From positions 294,008 to 358,007 of the forward strand of contig QBML01000005.1 of assembly GCA_003242085.1 (NCBI GenBank): 64,000 bases of DNA. The letters are read 5' to 3'. Under the pieces are notes generated by a model that saw only the letters and a list, made by a program, of their open reading frames with translations, was not told where the DNA came from and did no database searches. Within the stretch, counting starts at the first letter, position 1. Each line of letters starts with the position of its first letter. The translations under genes and the position numbers were made by a program. Source of the DNA: Pseudanabaena frigida. GTDB lineage: Bacteria; Cyanobacteriota; Cyanobacteriia; Pseudanabaenales; Pseudanabaenaceae. Of this stretch, positions 28,686 to 36,680 are shown in pieces.

Positions 28686-29588
28686 TTATTCGACTCCTTC
28701 ATATCGCCATGCTACGGGATCGATCGCTTCACCATTTACATAAAGTCCCCAATGTAAATGCGGCCCCGTTACAGCTCCTGTAGCACCAACTGCCCCAATC
28801 ACTTGACCAGCTTTCACAAAGTCACCTTCTTTGACATAGATCTTACTGAGATGTAAGAAGATGCTTTCTACGCCTTGACCGTGATCCAAACCAATTGTAT
28901 TGCCGTGCAGCAGAAAGCCCTGAGCGACTGTACCCACTAGGCGTATGTAACCAGATGCTGGTGCAATCACAGGTGAACCCGTGCCTCCTGCATAGTCCAC
29001 CCCACGATGGTAATAGTCATTGGCGAATTCACCATTGTAATAGCGGCGAACTCCAAAGCCCGTCGTGATCTCTCCATCATTAGGTCTTAAAAAAGCTCCA
29101 CTCCAAAACTTTTGAGGGCTGACTATTTTTTTAAAAGCTGAAACCTTGTCCCATTCATAATCTGTTGGCTCCGAGCCTCCACCCGAATCATTTAGCCAAA
29201 TACTTTGAGTCGGGAATTCGCGATCGCCTAATTGCATCGCCAAAGTTTGCTGTAACCCATCGCCTGTGACAACTACCTGTTTCAGTTCTGCCTTATCAAG
29301 TGGAGTCGTAGGAATAAAGGCGCGCCAGCGATTAGGTGACATTGCAAAAGCAGGAAACTGCTTGCGATCGACTGATACTGTTGGTGCTGCGCCTGTAGTT
29401 TGGTTCGTCGCAATCCATACTGATACTGTATCGCCCAGCATAGGTGTATTTGGCTTGAGCATTACTTGCAAAGCATCTGCCTTAGAGACCCCAAACATCA
29501 CCGCAGCGATCGCCGATAGTAAACTCAAACAAATTAGCAAGGGCAACTTGAAAGGTAATTTGAAAGGACGCATAACCATAACTGCCAC
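28686..29588 (-). CDS. M23-family metallopeptidase (LytM domain)
   Basis: A 300-residue exported protein that probably cuts or regulates cutting of peptidoglycan. A signal segment (LPLLICLSLLSAIAAVMFG, about 14-32) is followed by an immunoglobulin-like region (about 40-110) and a LytM/M23 domain (about 165-295). Zinc-site motifs: FANDYYHRGVDYAGG (H and D at about 193-197) and GPHLHWGLYVNG (about 276-287), with HLSKIYV between them. All metal ligands look intact, so an active enzyme is likely. It lies downstream of the metallo-hydrolase gene on the same strand, separated by a terminator. Confidence 0.92.
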   Translation of the reverse strand: MAVMVMRPFKLPFKLPLLICLSLLSAIAAVMFGVSKADALQVMLKPNTPMLGDTVSVWIATNQTTGAAPTVSVDRKQFPAFAMSPNRWRAFIPTTPLDKAELKQVVVTGDGLQQTLAMQLGDREFPTQSIWLNDSGGGSEPTDYEWDKVSAFKKIVSPQKFWSGAFLRPNDGEITTGFGVRRYYNGEFANDYYHRGVDYAGGTGSPVIAPASGYIRLVGTVAQGFLLHGNTIGLDHGQGVESIFLHLSKIYVKEGDFVKAGQVIGAVGATGAVTGPHLHWGLYVNGEAIDPVAWRYEGVE

Positions 29589-29610
29589 AGGAGAATAAAG
29601 GGACTTAAAC

Positions 29611-29639
29611 AGATAAGGCGTACTTAGTACGCCTTATCT
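29611..29639 (-). terminator. Hairpin terminator after the metallo-hydrolase gene
   Basis: Perfect 13-bp stem, arms 29611-29623 and 29627-29639, loop TTA. It lies between the metallo-hydrolase and the M23 gene, both on the minus strand. Confidence 0.7.
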
Positions 29640-29649
29640 ATAGCTTGTT

Positions 29650-30657
29650 CTAAGGAATTAAAGGAATTGTCGCGCTACGAGTAAACTGCTCGTAAGCTGA
29701 TTCTAAATTAATTGAATATAGCCCTTTGAATTTGTAGTCTTTGTACAGATCGGGAACTTTAGCAAACTTCTCAAGAACCTGCTCTTTGGTTAAAATTTGA
29801 CCTTTCCATTCCAAAGCCAAACGCTCTAGACCACTAAAATAAGCTTGTTGCGCTTGTAAGCCTGTCACATCAGTAACATCACCATGACCAGGTACAACCT
29901 TAGCGTCAGGGAAAGTGGCAATCAAACGATATAAACTACCTTGCCATTGCCGAATATCGCTATCACCAGTATAAGGAATACGCTTGTTAAAAACCATGTC
30001 ACCTGTGAACAGGATCTTTGCATCAGGTATATAGGCAACTAGATCGGTTCCAGCCGAATGTCCGTCTACCCGTTCAATTCTGACTTGGCGATCGCCTAAC
30101 CATAGATCGGTTTGGCTGTTGATGATGACATTAGGAGGTTCGATCCCGCCAGTTTTGTTTTTACCGCTCTGAATATATTCGCGAATTACACCGCGACCCA
30201 TTACGGGAATCTCGCGCTTGATAAAAGTCACGTTACCGCCAGTATGATCGGCGTGGTAGTGAGTATTCAAAACATATTTAATGGGTTTGTCTGTTAGCGA
30301 TTTCACCATCGAGATCATCAGTTCGGCGAGTTCAGGTGTTTGGAATGGATCGATTACCAACACGCCATCGCTGCCAATCACGATACCACCATTACAAATT
30401 GCTATGGCATTACTTACAGGCGGGACATCAGTACTAGCAATCAGAGCATAAACGCCTTGAGCAACCTCTTGCAGTTGTAAGCCAGCATTCTGCAAGCTAA
30501 TGGTTTTAATAGATGTTTCCGCAGGTTTATTTTGAGCTTGCGCCTGACTTTGATATTCCGCAGGCATCCAACCATATCCGAGCGTAATAGACATGACTGC
30601 GGCGATCGCCGCTAATGCAAAGGCAAGAAAGTATTTAATTTTTAGCTTTTTCAGCAT
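29650..30657 (-). CDS. Exported MBL-fold metallo-hydrolase
   Basis: A 335-residue metallo-beta-lactamase-fold hydrolase with an N-terminal signal or anchor (FLAFALAAIAAVMSITLG, about 10-27). Metal ligands: THYHADHTGG (about 132-141), the histidine in VDGHSAGTD (about 198-206), the aspartate in LFTGDMVF and the histidine in VVPGHGDVTD (about 256-265). All are intact. The closest recognisable flavour is the family of periplasmic MBL proteins linked with quinohaemoprotein clusters or lactonase-like activity, rather than a true antibiotic lactamase. The substrate is unknown. Confidence 0.85.
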   Translation of the reverse strand: MLKKLKIKYFLAFALAAIAAVMSITLGYGWMPAEYQSQAQAQNKPAETSIKTISLQNAGLQLQEVAQGVYALIASTDVPPVSNAIAICNGGIVIGSDGVLVIDPFQTPELAELMISMVKSLTDKPIKYVLNTHYHADHTGGNVTFIKREIPVMGRGVIREYIQSGKNKTGGIEPPNVIINSQTDLWLGDRQVRIERVDGHSAGTDLVAYIPDAKILFTGDMVFNKRIPYTGDSDIRQWQGSLYRLIATFPDAKVVPGHGDVTDVTGLQAQQAYFSGLERLALEWKGQILTKEQVLEKFAKVPDLYKDYKFKGLYSINLESAYEQFTRSATIPLIP

Positions 30658-30995
30658 CTTGATTCCTCAGAGCTAGATTTTGAAGCTGCTACACTTCTCA
30701 ATTAGTTTAAACCAAATTAAAACCAGAGAGCAGAGGTGCTGATTCGCTCTCCATCTACTGTCTGGTTTTTATATATACTTAAAAATTTAATGATTAAAGA
30801 AGGCGATTTGCGCTTCCTCTAATTGGGCTAATTTGGAGGTAATCAAAATAAATTACCCAAACCTGTAGGGTCGCAACCCTACAGGTTTGGGTTTGTAATT
30901 CATTACGTTTAGCTACTTATGTCAAAAGCCCAGAGTTATGGAAGCAATGTTTAGCCGCTTTCATAATTCTGGGCTTTTCTGAGAAATTTTGCACT
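30658..30995. other. Intergenic region with three consecutive hairpins
   Basis: A 338-base gap between the metallo-hydrolase and rpsJ genes without a gene. It holds an imperfect hairpin at 30719-30769, a near-perfect 16-bp hairpin with arms 30856-30871 and 30876-30891, and the rpsJ terminator at 30924-30978. The second hairpin's arms contain CCCAAACC, recalling but not matching the palindromic family. Confidence 0.6.
30924..30978 (-). terminator. rpsJ terminator
   Basis: A 22-bp stem, arms 30924-30945 and 30957-30978, with two wobble-type differences and an 11-nt loop. In the minus-strand direction the stem ends in a T-run. It begins 17 bases after the rpsJ stop. Confidence 0.75.
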
Positions 30996-31310
30996 TTAGA
31001 GCTTTACTTCAATATCTACACCAGCAGCAAGATCGAGCTTCATGAGAGCATCGATGGTTTTAGCAGATGGTTGATAAATGTCGATAATGCGACTGTGAGT
31101 ACGAGTTTCAAAATGTTCGCGAGAGTCTTTATCTACGTGGGGCGATCTGAGAACGCAATAGATACGACGACGAGTTGGCAGAGGAATAGGGCCAACGGCA
31201 GCAGCGTTTGTACGATTAGCAGTTTCGACGATTTTTTCGCAGGATGAATCTAGCAGGCGATGATCGAAAGCTTTGAGACGAATCCGAATCTTTTGTTGTT
31301 GAGGTGCCAC
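30996..31310 (-). CDS. rpsJ: 30S ribosomal protein S10
   Basis: A 104-residue S10 of normal length, in the head of the small ribosomal subunit. Seen: [16 protein letters not shown] near the N-terminus, [35 protein letters not shown] in the centre (partly quoted: [20 protein letters not shown]) and [19 protein letters not shown] at the end. In most cyanobacteria rpsJ follows tufA at the end of the str operon; here about 400 bases upstream hold only repeats, then a divergent ndhL, so the gene has its own promoter. It ends at a strong terminator. Confidence 0.97.
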   Translation of the reverse strand: MAPQQQKIRIRLKAFDHRLLDSSCEKIVETANRTNAAAVGPIPLPTRRRIYCVLRSPHVDKDSREHFETRTHSRIIDIYQPSAKTIDALMKLDLAAGVDIEVKL

Positions 31311-31446
31311 AGTCTTAGGAATGTATTCGGGTAAATTTTTCAGCGTTTCTTATGTTAGCACCCTAACAAACTAAAATCAAACAAAAAATTCGCATAAGTA
31401 TCTACGCCTTAATTGCGGCGCTACTAAATGATTTTTGTATTCTTTA

Positions 31447-31562
31447 TATAGCTACGCAAGAGATATCTAGGACAAATTAAAACCCAAAAGATGAGTGGCG
31501 GCGCGAAGCGCCGCCACTCATCTTTTGGGTTTTATGCTCTAAGCAAAACTTACATTGTTATA
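31447..31562. repeat. Palindromic element, copy E
   Basis: Perfect 26-bp stem: arms 31479-31504 and 31508-31533, loop GAA (31505-31507). Modules are AAAACCCAAA, AGATGAGT (copy-specific), GGCGGCGC. Left end GCTACGCAAGAGATATCTAG, right end ATGCTCTAAGCAAAAC and TTACATTG. It lies in the rpsJ/ndhL divergent gap. Confidence 0.85.
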
Positions 31563-31575
31563 TATGTATAGACAG

Positions 31576-31604
31576 GGCTTTGGCTTCGCTGCGAAGCCGA
31601 AGCC
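31576..31604. repeat. Short palindrome GGCTTTGGCTTCGC / GCGAAGCCGAAGCC
   Basis: Fourteen-base arms at 31576-31589 and 31591-31604 with one mismatch and a single-base centre. It directly follows palindromic element copy E and probably is another dispersed repeat. Confidence 0.6.
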
Positions 31605-31705
31605 TTGCATTGCTGTAGCTGATATTTGCGGTATTGACATAATGAAAATTGCTGTTACTGTTACAATCGTTGGATAGATACATCTACACAACCCTGTTTA
31701 GAAAT

Positions 31706-31936
31706 ATGTCGTTGCTTCTTTCTCCCCCAATCCTTGCTGCAATTGTTTATGCCGCGATCGCTGGTACTTACTTATTAGTGATCCCCTTAATAGTGCTGTT
31801 TTATTTCAAGGCACGTTGGTACAAAACTGGCTCTATTGAGAGAGTATTTCTCTGCTTCTTAGCATTTTTCTTTTTCCCAGGCTTACTTTTACTCTCACCT
31901 TTCTTTAACTTTCGTCCCGAAGCAAGACAAATTTAA
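31706..31936 (+). CDS. ndhL: NAD(P)H-quinone oxidoreductase subunit L
   Basis: A 76-residue subunit of the cyanobacterial NDH-1 complex, which serves respiration and cyclic electron flow and helps CO2 uptake. I place the start at the ATG at 31706 ([13 protein letters not shown]); an in-frame upstream start at 31649 would add 19 residues not typical of the family. Two membrane segments ([21 protein letters not shown] and [17 protein letters not shown], about 12-32 and 45-61, quoted in part) and the family ending [13 protein letters not shown] are clear. DUF3007 follows, a common cyanobacterial pair. Confidence 0.93.
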   Translation: MSLLLSPPILAAIVYAAIAGTYLLVIPLIVLFYFKARWYKTGSIERVFLCFLAFFFFPGLLLLSPFFNFRPEARQI

Positions 31937-31952
31937 AGCTATCGACGAGGGA

Positions 31953-31983
31953 GTTTTAATGTGTGCTTAGCGCACATTAAAAC
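31953..31983. repeat. Hairpin between ndhL and DUF3007
   Basis: Arms 31953-31966 and 31970-31983 pair over 14 positions with one wobble-type difference and a TTA loop. It could attenuate or process the ndhL-DUF3007 transcript. Confidence 0.65.
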
Positions 31984-32008
31984 AAGAAATATTTTAGAGA
32001 TTAAAACT

Positions 32009-32338
32009 ATGCGCCGCATTGATGCCTTAGCAATTGTGATTGCGTTCTTTGTATTTGGTGGAATTGCATTTTTTGCTTTTCGTGCCTATGGCTTCGATGC
32101 AACTAATGCTGGTGTTTGGAGTCAAGTAGTTTTAGTAGGTGTATTGCTGGCTTGGATTTCGACTTATATATTTAGAGCCGTTACCCAAACGATGACGTAC
32201 AACCAGCAGCTTGATGATTACAAAAAGGCAGTTTTGTCCAAGCAGCTCGAAGAAATGTCACCCGAAGAGCGCGAAAGTTTACTAGCAGAGGTTGAGGCAG
32301 AAAGGCAGTTATCTCAAAATGTCGTCAAAGATGAATGA
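32009..32338 (+). CDS. DUF3007 membrane protein
   Basis: A 109-residue conserved cyanobacterial/plastid protein from the ATG at 32009 (MRRIDALAIVIAFFVFGG); an in-frame GTG at 31961 lies inside the preceding hairpin and is rejected. Two membrane segments (about 5-25 and 40-60) are followed by a charged helical tail (EEMSPEERESLLAEVEAE). It is regularly found next to ndhL, suggesting a thylakoid or NDH-related role, not proven. Its TGA overlaps the ATG of the next gene (ATGA), a surprising coupling to a defence-type gene. Confidence 0.85.
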   Translation: MRRIDALAIVIAFFVFGGIAFFAFRAYGFDATNAGVWSQVVLVGVLLAWISTYIFRAVTQTMTYNQQLDDYKKAVLSKQLEEMSPEERESLLAEVEAERQLSQNVVKDE

Positions 32339-34011
32339 ATCAGCGATCGCCTTATTATTCTCTATTCCATCCTAAGCCACTCGCCAGACGAGTTAGTTCT
32401 TTTGGCTTTCCAAGAGATTTAATCGATCGATATCAAATAATTCATAAGTGGCTCTGTTTTGCCAATGACGGCGAGCCATTTAATCTGATGGCTGAGGCGC
32501 AGTTTTTACACGATATTTTTGTCGATATTTTAGGATACCGATCGCCCTTCGAGACTAATGGTGGGGCATGGGAATTAGAACTACATCCAAATCCCACGTT
32601 AGGCTTTTTTACAGAAACTTCGACAAATGCGATCGCAGAAATCAGGGTTAATACGGCGGAAGAGGGGGCGATCGTCAAGCCAGAGCCACAGCATGAAACG
32701 ACTGAGTGGCTGATCGTACTAGACTATCGGGAAATCTGTCTTTATCATCGCGATGTATCGAGTTTGTTTTGTCAAAGATTTTCTTGGGAGTCTTTAGCGG
32801 ATTTAGAACAGCTCAAAGCTTTTTATTTTTTATTATCACGGCGAACTCTGTTACGCGGAATTGCGAAGAGTGAAGAGCGATCGCGCACGACTCAATTACT
32901 AGAAGAATCCCATCAACTCGAATCTGAAGTTCTCAAAAACTTTTATAGCCACTATTACAAAATTCGCAGTCAACTAATCAAGGATTTTCGCTATCGGTTG
33001 CTGCTACTGGCACAAATGCCAAACTCTCCAAATCTCGATACGCATCCGCAAATTAATGTCGAGGAGGCTATCAATCTCGCAATTTATCAAGCTCAAAAAC
33101 TGTTAAACCGTATCTTGTTTGTTGCTTATTGTGAAGATCGCCATCTACTGCCAGAAAATCTAATTAAAGATGCTTATGAATTTGTTAATCCCTATATCGA
33201 GCAACCAATTTGGGAAAACTACAAAGCAATCTTTCGCTGGATTCAAAATGGAAATCCTCGCTATCATATTCCGATTAATGCTTATCCATTTAGTCTGTTT
33301 GAGAACGATCGCATTTTAGATAGTGCCTTGTTTGTTGGTGAAGAATTGTGCCGTCAGATTAAAGAAATTGCCCGTTTTGACTTTCGCGAGGATATCACGC
33401 GCCATATTCTCACCTGTCTGTTTGATGAATCGATTAAGGAGTTATCGCAATATCGTAAAGATCTGAGCAATCTCAGCAAGCGCCGCACTCCTAAATTACC
33501 TTGCAAAGCAATTTTACATAGTGAGTCGGTGATTCGGTTGTTACAACAGCATTTATCCCTAGCGAATCACCATCCCGATCGCGATCGCCAGTTTTCTCAA
33601 GATACCTTGGTATATTGCAAAGAGTATCAAGAAAGTTTGCTCCAAATCAAAATTGTGCATCCTAAGTGTGGTGCGGGTGTTTTTCTTGCTACTGCCTTAG
33701 AGTTCTTGATTGCGGAGCATGAACGCATTCATTATCTATTAACTAAGTTCTCACCTAATGCAGAAGCGATCGCGCACAGGACTCCATCGGAAATAATCGC
33801 GCATATTTTGCAGCACAATCTCTATGGATGTGATGTAACTGAGGAATCGGTCGAAATCACTCGGCTCTCGCTATGTTTGCGATCGCTAGAAATCAATCCG
33901 TCACTTCCCAATTTTGAGCACAATATTCAGTTAGGTGAGTTGGCTAGTTGTGATTTTGGTGAGGAGTTTAGAGAGGCTAGCGATCGCGGTAAAGTCGTAA
34001 TTCTTAAATAG
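32335..34011 (+). CDS. Truncated Eco57I/type IIG-like restriction-methylase protein
   Basis: A 558-residue protein resembling the N-terminal two-thirds of type IIG (Eco57I-like) restriction-modification enzymes. The N-terminal part has WLIVLDYREICLYHRD (about 124-139) and LLSRRTLLRG. The helical connector contains AQKLLNRILFVAYCEDRHLLP (about 253-273, partly quoted), and the methylase start shows a degenerate motif I (VHPKCGAGVFLATALEFL, about 440-457; usually DPACGSGxFL) and YGCDVTEESVEITRLSL. It stops at 34011, just where the catalytic NPPY motif and the target-recognition domain should follow. Probably inactive as a methylase by itself. It is coupled (ATGA) to DUF3007. Confidence 0.75.
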   Translation: MNQRSPYYSLFHPKPLARRVSSFGFPRDLIDRYQIIHKWLCFANDGEPFNLMAEAQFLHDIFVDILGYRSPFETNGGAWELELHPNPTLGFFTETSTNAIAEIRVNTAEEGAIVKPEPQHETTEWLIVLDYREICLYHRDVSSLFCQRFSWESLADLEQLKAFYFLLSRRTLLRGIAKSEERSRTTQLLEESHQLESEVLKNFYSHYYKIRSQLIKDFRYRLLLLAQMPNSPNLDTHPQINVEEAINLAIYQAQKLLNRILFVAYCEDRHLLPENLIKDAYEFVNPYIEQPIWENYKAIFRWIQNGNPRYHIPINAYPFSLFENDRILDSALFVGEELCRQIKEIARFDFREDITRHILTCLFDESIKELSQYRKDLSNLSKRRTPKLPCKAILHSESVIRLLQQHLSLANHHPDRDRQFSQDTLVYCKEYQESLLQIKIVHPKCGAGVFLATALEFLIAEHERIHYLLTKFSPNAEAIAHRTPSEIIAHILQHNLYGCDVTEESVEITRLSLCLRSLEINPSLPNFEHNIQLGELASCDFGEEFREASDRGKVVILK

Positions 34012-34063
34012 ATGATGGCGATGTTTTACTATCGCGATCGCTTATCAAAGTAGGCTCTTAGTT

Positions 34064-34090
34064 TCAGCAATATCTCTTGCATTGCTATAG
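34064..34090. repeat. Solo end of the palindromic element
   Basis: The reverse complement reads CTATAGCAATGCAAG then AGATATTGCTGA, matching the left terminus of the palindromic family (for example copies D and E). No hairpin is present, so this is a remnant or a solo end. It lies between the truncated methylase and the type ISP gene. Confidence 0.6.
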
Positions 34091-34126
34091 TATTGTTATT
34101 ACTCAAAAATTTCATGCAGCCTTAAT

Positions 34127-35888
34127 ATGCCCAGTCTCAGCCTCAAGCCATCGCACAAGCCGATCAAGAATTACTATGAAGCTTTAGATCGCTATGGCAA
34201 GTTAGGAATAGTACATGAAGGGGCTGTGTTATCGGCTTTTCAGCAGTTGCTAGAGTCCTGTGGGCGACAGTTTGACTGGACTTTAGCAACTGCAATTTGC
34301 GATTAAGCGATCGCAAAAACAGCCAATTCGCATTGATGGGGCATTAGTAGATATTTATCATTTGCCGCGTGCTTATTGGGAAGCGAAGGATAGCAAGGAC
34401 GATCTGAAGAAGGAAGTTCAGAAAAAATTTGCGGTGGGCTATCCCAAAGACAATATTATTTTTCAGCAGCCCGATCGCGCCATTCTTTATCAGGATGGCA
34501 AGTTGGTAATGGATGTGGACATTACCAAGGAGCAGGAATTGGTGGATGTGGTGCGCCAGTTTTTTGAATATCGTGCGCCAGCGATCGCGCAATGGGAAAA
34601 GGCGGCTGAAGAATTTGGAGATCGCGTAAAGGATCATGCTACAGCTTTATTGGATCTAATCCGCACACAGGAGAAGACTAACAAAAAGTTTATCGATGCG
34701 TTTGCGGCATTTATGCAGCTTTGTCGGCAGTCGATTAATCCCAATCTGGCGGAGTCGGCGGTTGAGGAGATGTTGATTCAGCATTTGTTAACGGAACGGA
34801 TTTTTCGGAGTGTGTTCAATAATCCCGATTTTGCTCAGAGAAATATTATTGCGGTTGAGATTGAGAAGGTAATCAATGCGTTGACCTCTAAGCATTTCAG
34901 CCGTGCTCATTTTTTGAGTAGTTTGGATCGGTTTTATGGGGCGATCGAGGAGACTGCGGCGACGATTGATGATTTTTCGCAAAAGCAGGATTTTCTGAAT
35001 ACGGTCTATGAAAAGTTCTTTCAGGGCTTTTCGACAAAGGTGGCGGATACGCATGGAATTGTGTACACGCCGCAGCCGATTGTGAATTTCATGGTGAAGA
35101 GTGTGGAGGAGATTTTGCAACGGGAGTTTGGCAAGTCTCTAGTGGATAAGGGTGTGCATATTCTCGATCCGTTTGTGGGTACGGGAAATTTCATCATGCG
35201 GGTGATGCGCGAGATTGCGGAAATCCAGAAGTCGGCTTTGCCTCACAAGTATGAGCATGAGTTGCATTGCAATGAGGTGATGTTGCTGCCCTATTACATT
35301 GCTTCGATGAATATTGAGCATGAGTATTTTGAGCAGACTGGGAAATATGAGGCGTTTGAGGGGATTTGTTTGGTGGATACGTTTGAGGATCAGCGTATTG
35401 AGCAGTTGGGTTTGTTTACACCTGAAAATATGAAACGAGTGGAAAGACAAAGGGAGTCAGATTTATTTGTGGTGATTGGGAATCCTCCGTATAATGTGGG
35501 ACAGTTGAATGAGAATGACAACAATAAGAATCGCAAGTACACGACTAAAAATAAGACTGGGATTGACGATCGCGTAGCGGCTACCTATGCCAAAGCTTCA
35601 AAGGCGACTTTAAAAAACAAATTGTCAGACCCTTATGTGAAAGCAATTCGGTGGGCTTCAGATAGAATAGGAGAAGAGGGTATTGTTGCTCTTGTGACAA
35701 ATAACAGTTTTCTAGACCAAATTGCGTTTGATGGAATGCGTCAGTACCTAGAAAAAGATTTTGATCAAATATATGTATTTGACTTGGGCGGTAATATTCG
35801 CAAAAATCCTAAATTATCGGGAACAACTCATAATGTTTTTGGCATTCAAGTTGGGGTAAGTGTTAATATTTTTGTAAGAAAGCGTTAG
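34127..35888 (+). pseudogene. Type ISP restriction-modification enzyme, N-terminal two-thirds (frameshifted and interrupted)
   Basis: A 59-codon segment begins at the ATG at 34127 (MPSLSLKPSHKPIKNYYEAL) and runs to a TAA at 34304-34306. The homologous reading continues in another frame from about 34287 (QLQFAIKRS, then PIRIDGALVDIY) through to a stop at 35888; the only start in that frame near the top is a TTG at 34362. The PD-(D/E)XK nuclease motif (the D of DGALVD and EAK near YWEAKDS) straddles the frameshift. The N6-adenine methylase follows: TPQPIVNFMVKS, motif I DPFVGTGNF and motif IV IGNPPYNVG. The reading ends after VSVNIFVRKR, where the family normally continues; the continuation is at 36677. 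Confidence 0.85.
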
Positions 35889-35902
35889 AGGCTTATTCAA
35901 GT

Positions 35903-36142
35903 ATGCAATTTGCAAGAATTACAACTAATCCTCAAAAAATGGGTGGCGTGCTATGTATTCGCTCCTTGAGAATACCCGTTACAACTGTCTTTGATATGTT
36001 TGCGGATGGAATGCGAGATCAAGAAATTTTACAGGCATTACCTGATCTAGAAGCAGAAAATATCCAAGAGGTTTTACAGTATGCGGCTACGAAATTTAGA
36101 GTGAGCTTAGAAGCGCAAGGGCTTAAAGAACTTGTTCAATAG
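35903..36142 (+). CDS. DUF433 small protein (antitoxin-like)
   Basis: A 79-residue DUF433 protein with the typical pattern NPQKMGGVLCIRSLRIPV, then VFDMFADGM and a QEILQALPDLEAENIQEVLQYA helix pair, a winged-helix-like fold often paired with a PIN-like DUF5615 toxin. No such toxin gene follows; instead hicB-hicA come next. It starts 14 bases after the stop that ends the first part of the restriction gene and lies wholly within the inserted segment. Confidence 0.82.
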   Translation: MQFARITTNPQKMGGVLCIRSLRIPVTTVFDMFADGMRDQEILQALPDLEAENIQEVLQYAATKFRVSLEAQGLKELVQ

Positions 36143-36230
36143 CCTGTTGAGGAAGCAATGAATGAGTTTTTGCAGAAAGAAAAATTTACTTTCTCAAAGC
36201 TCTAATCACTTAACTTTTAAGGAAACCAAC

Positions 36231-36455
36231 ATGACAAAACATATTTCTAATCATTTCACCATTGAAACAGAACAAGAAGATGATGGTCGCTGGATTGCTG
36301 AGATTCTCGAAATTTCGGGCGCTTTGGTATATGGTAATAGTCAACAACAGGCGATCGCTCATGTTCAAGCCTTAGCATTACGGGTTATAGCTGACAAATT
36401 GGAGCATGGAGAAATGGCTTTGGGGTTGACTAGTTTTGACTTTGTGGCAGCGTAG
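36231..36455 (+). CDS. HicB-like antitoxin
   Basis: A 74-residue protein from the ATG at 36231, preceded by AAGGAAACC; an in-frame upstream start at 36162 is unlikely. It has the partial RNase H-like HicB fold: FTIETEQEDDGRWIAEI, then GALVYGNSQQQAIAHVQALALRVIADKL (quoted in part). The usual C-terminal DNA-binding extension is missing, as in short HicB proteins. It binds and neutralises HicA, whose gene starts 12 bases after its stop. Confidence 0.88.
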   Translation: MTKHISNHFTIETEQEDDGRWIAEILEISGALVYGNSQQQAIAHVQALALRVIADKLEHGEMALGLTSFDFVAA

Positions 36456-36467
36456 GAATTTATCATC

Positions 36468-36680
36468 ATGAGTCAATGGTCATCTACAAAAGCAAGAAAA
36501 GTATTAGCTGCATTGGAAAAGATTGGATGGAATGTAAAGCGTCAAACTGGATCGCACAAGATTTTAGAACGTGACGGCTGGGAAGATTATGTTTTTGCTT
36601 TTCGAGATAGCGATGAAATAGGGGCGAAAATGCTTGCCCGTATAGCTAAGAAAACAGGATTGAAACCAGAAAATCTATGA
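36468..36680 (+). CDS. HicA-like mRNA interferase toxin
   Basis: A 70-residue dsRBD-fold toxin that cleaves mRNA when free of HicB. The core RKVLAALEKIGWNVKRQTGSH (quoted in part: RKVLAALEKIGW, RQTGSHKIL) includes the catalytic histidine in GSHKIL (about residue 29). The C-terminus RIAKKTGLKPENL is normal. Order hicB-hicA is reversed relative to E. coli but common. Its TGA stop overlaps the ATG of the restriction-enzyme C-terminal fragment (ATGA), so toxin and fragment are translationally coupled. Confidence 0.9.
   Translation: MSQWSSTKARKVLAALEKIGWNVKRQTGSHKILERDGWEDYVFAFRDSDEIGAKMLARIAKKTGLKPENL

Noticed and set aside
4600..31600. REP elements mobilised by a RAYT transposase
   Set aside because: No Y1/HUH tyrosine transposase gene occurs in the window, and the conserved REP GTAG-type head is absent, so I do not name the hairpins REP.
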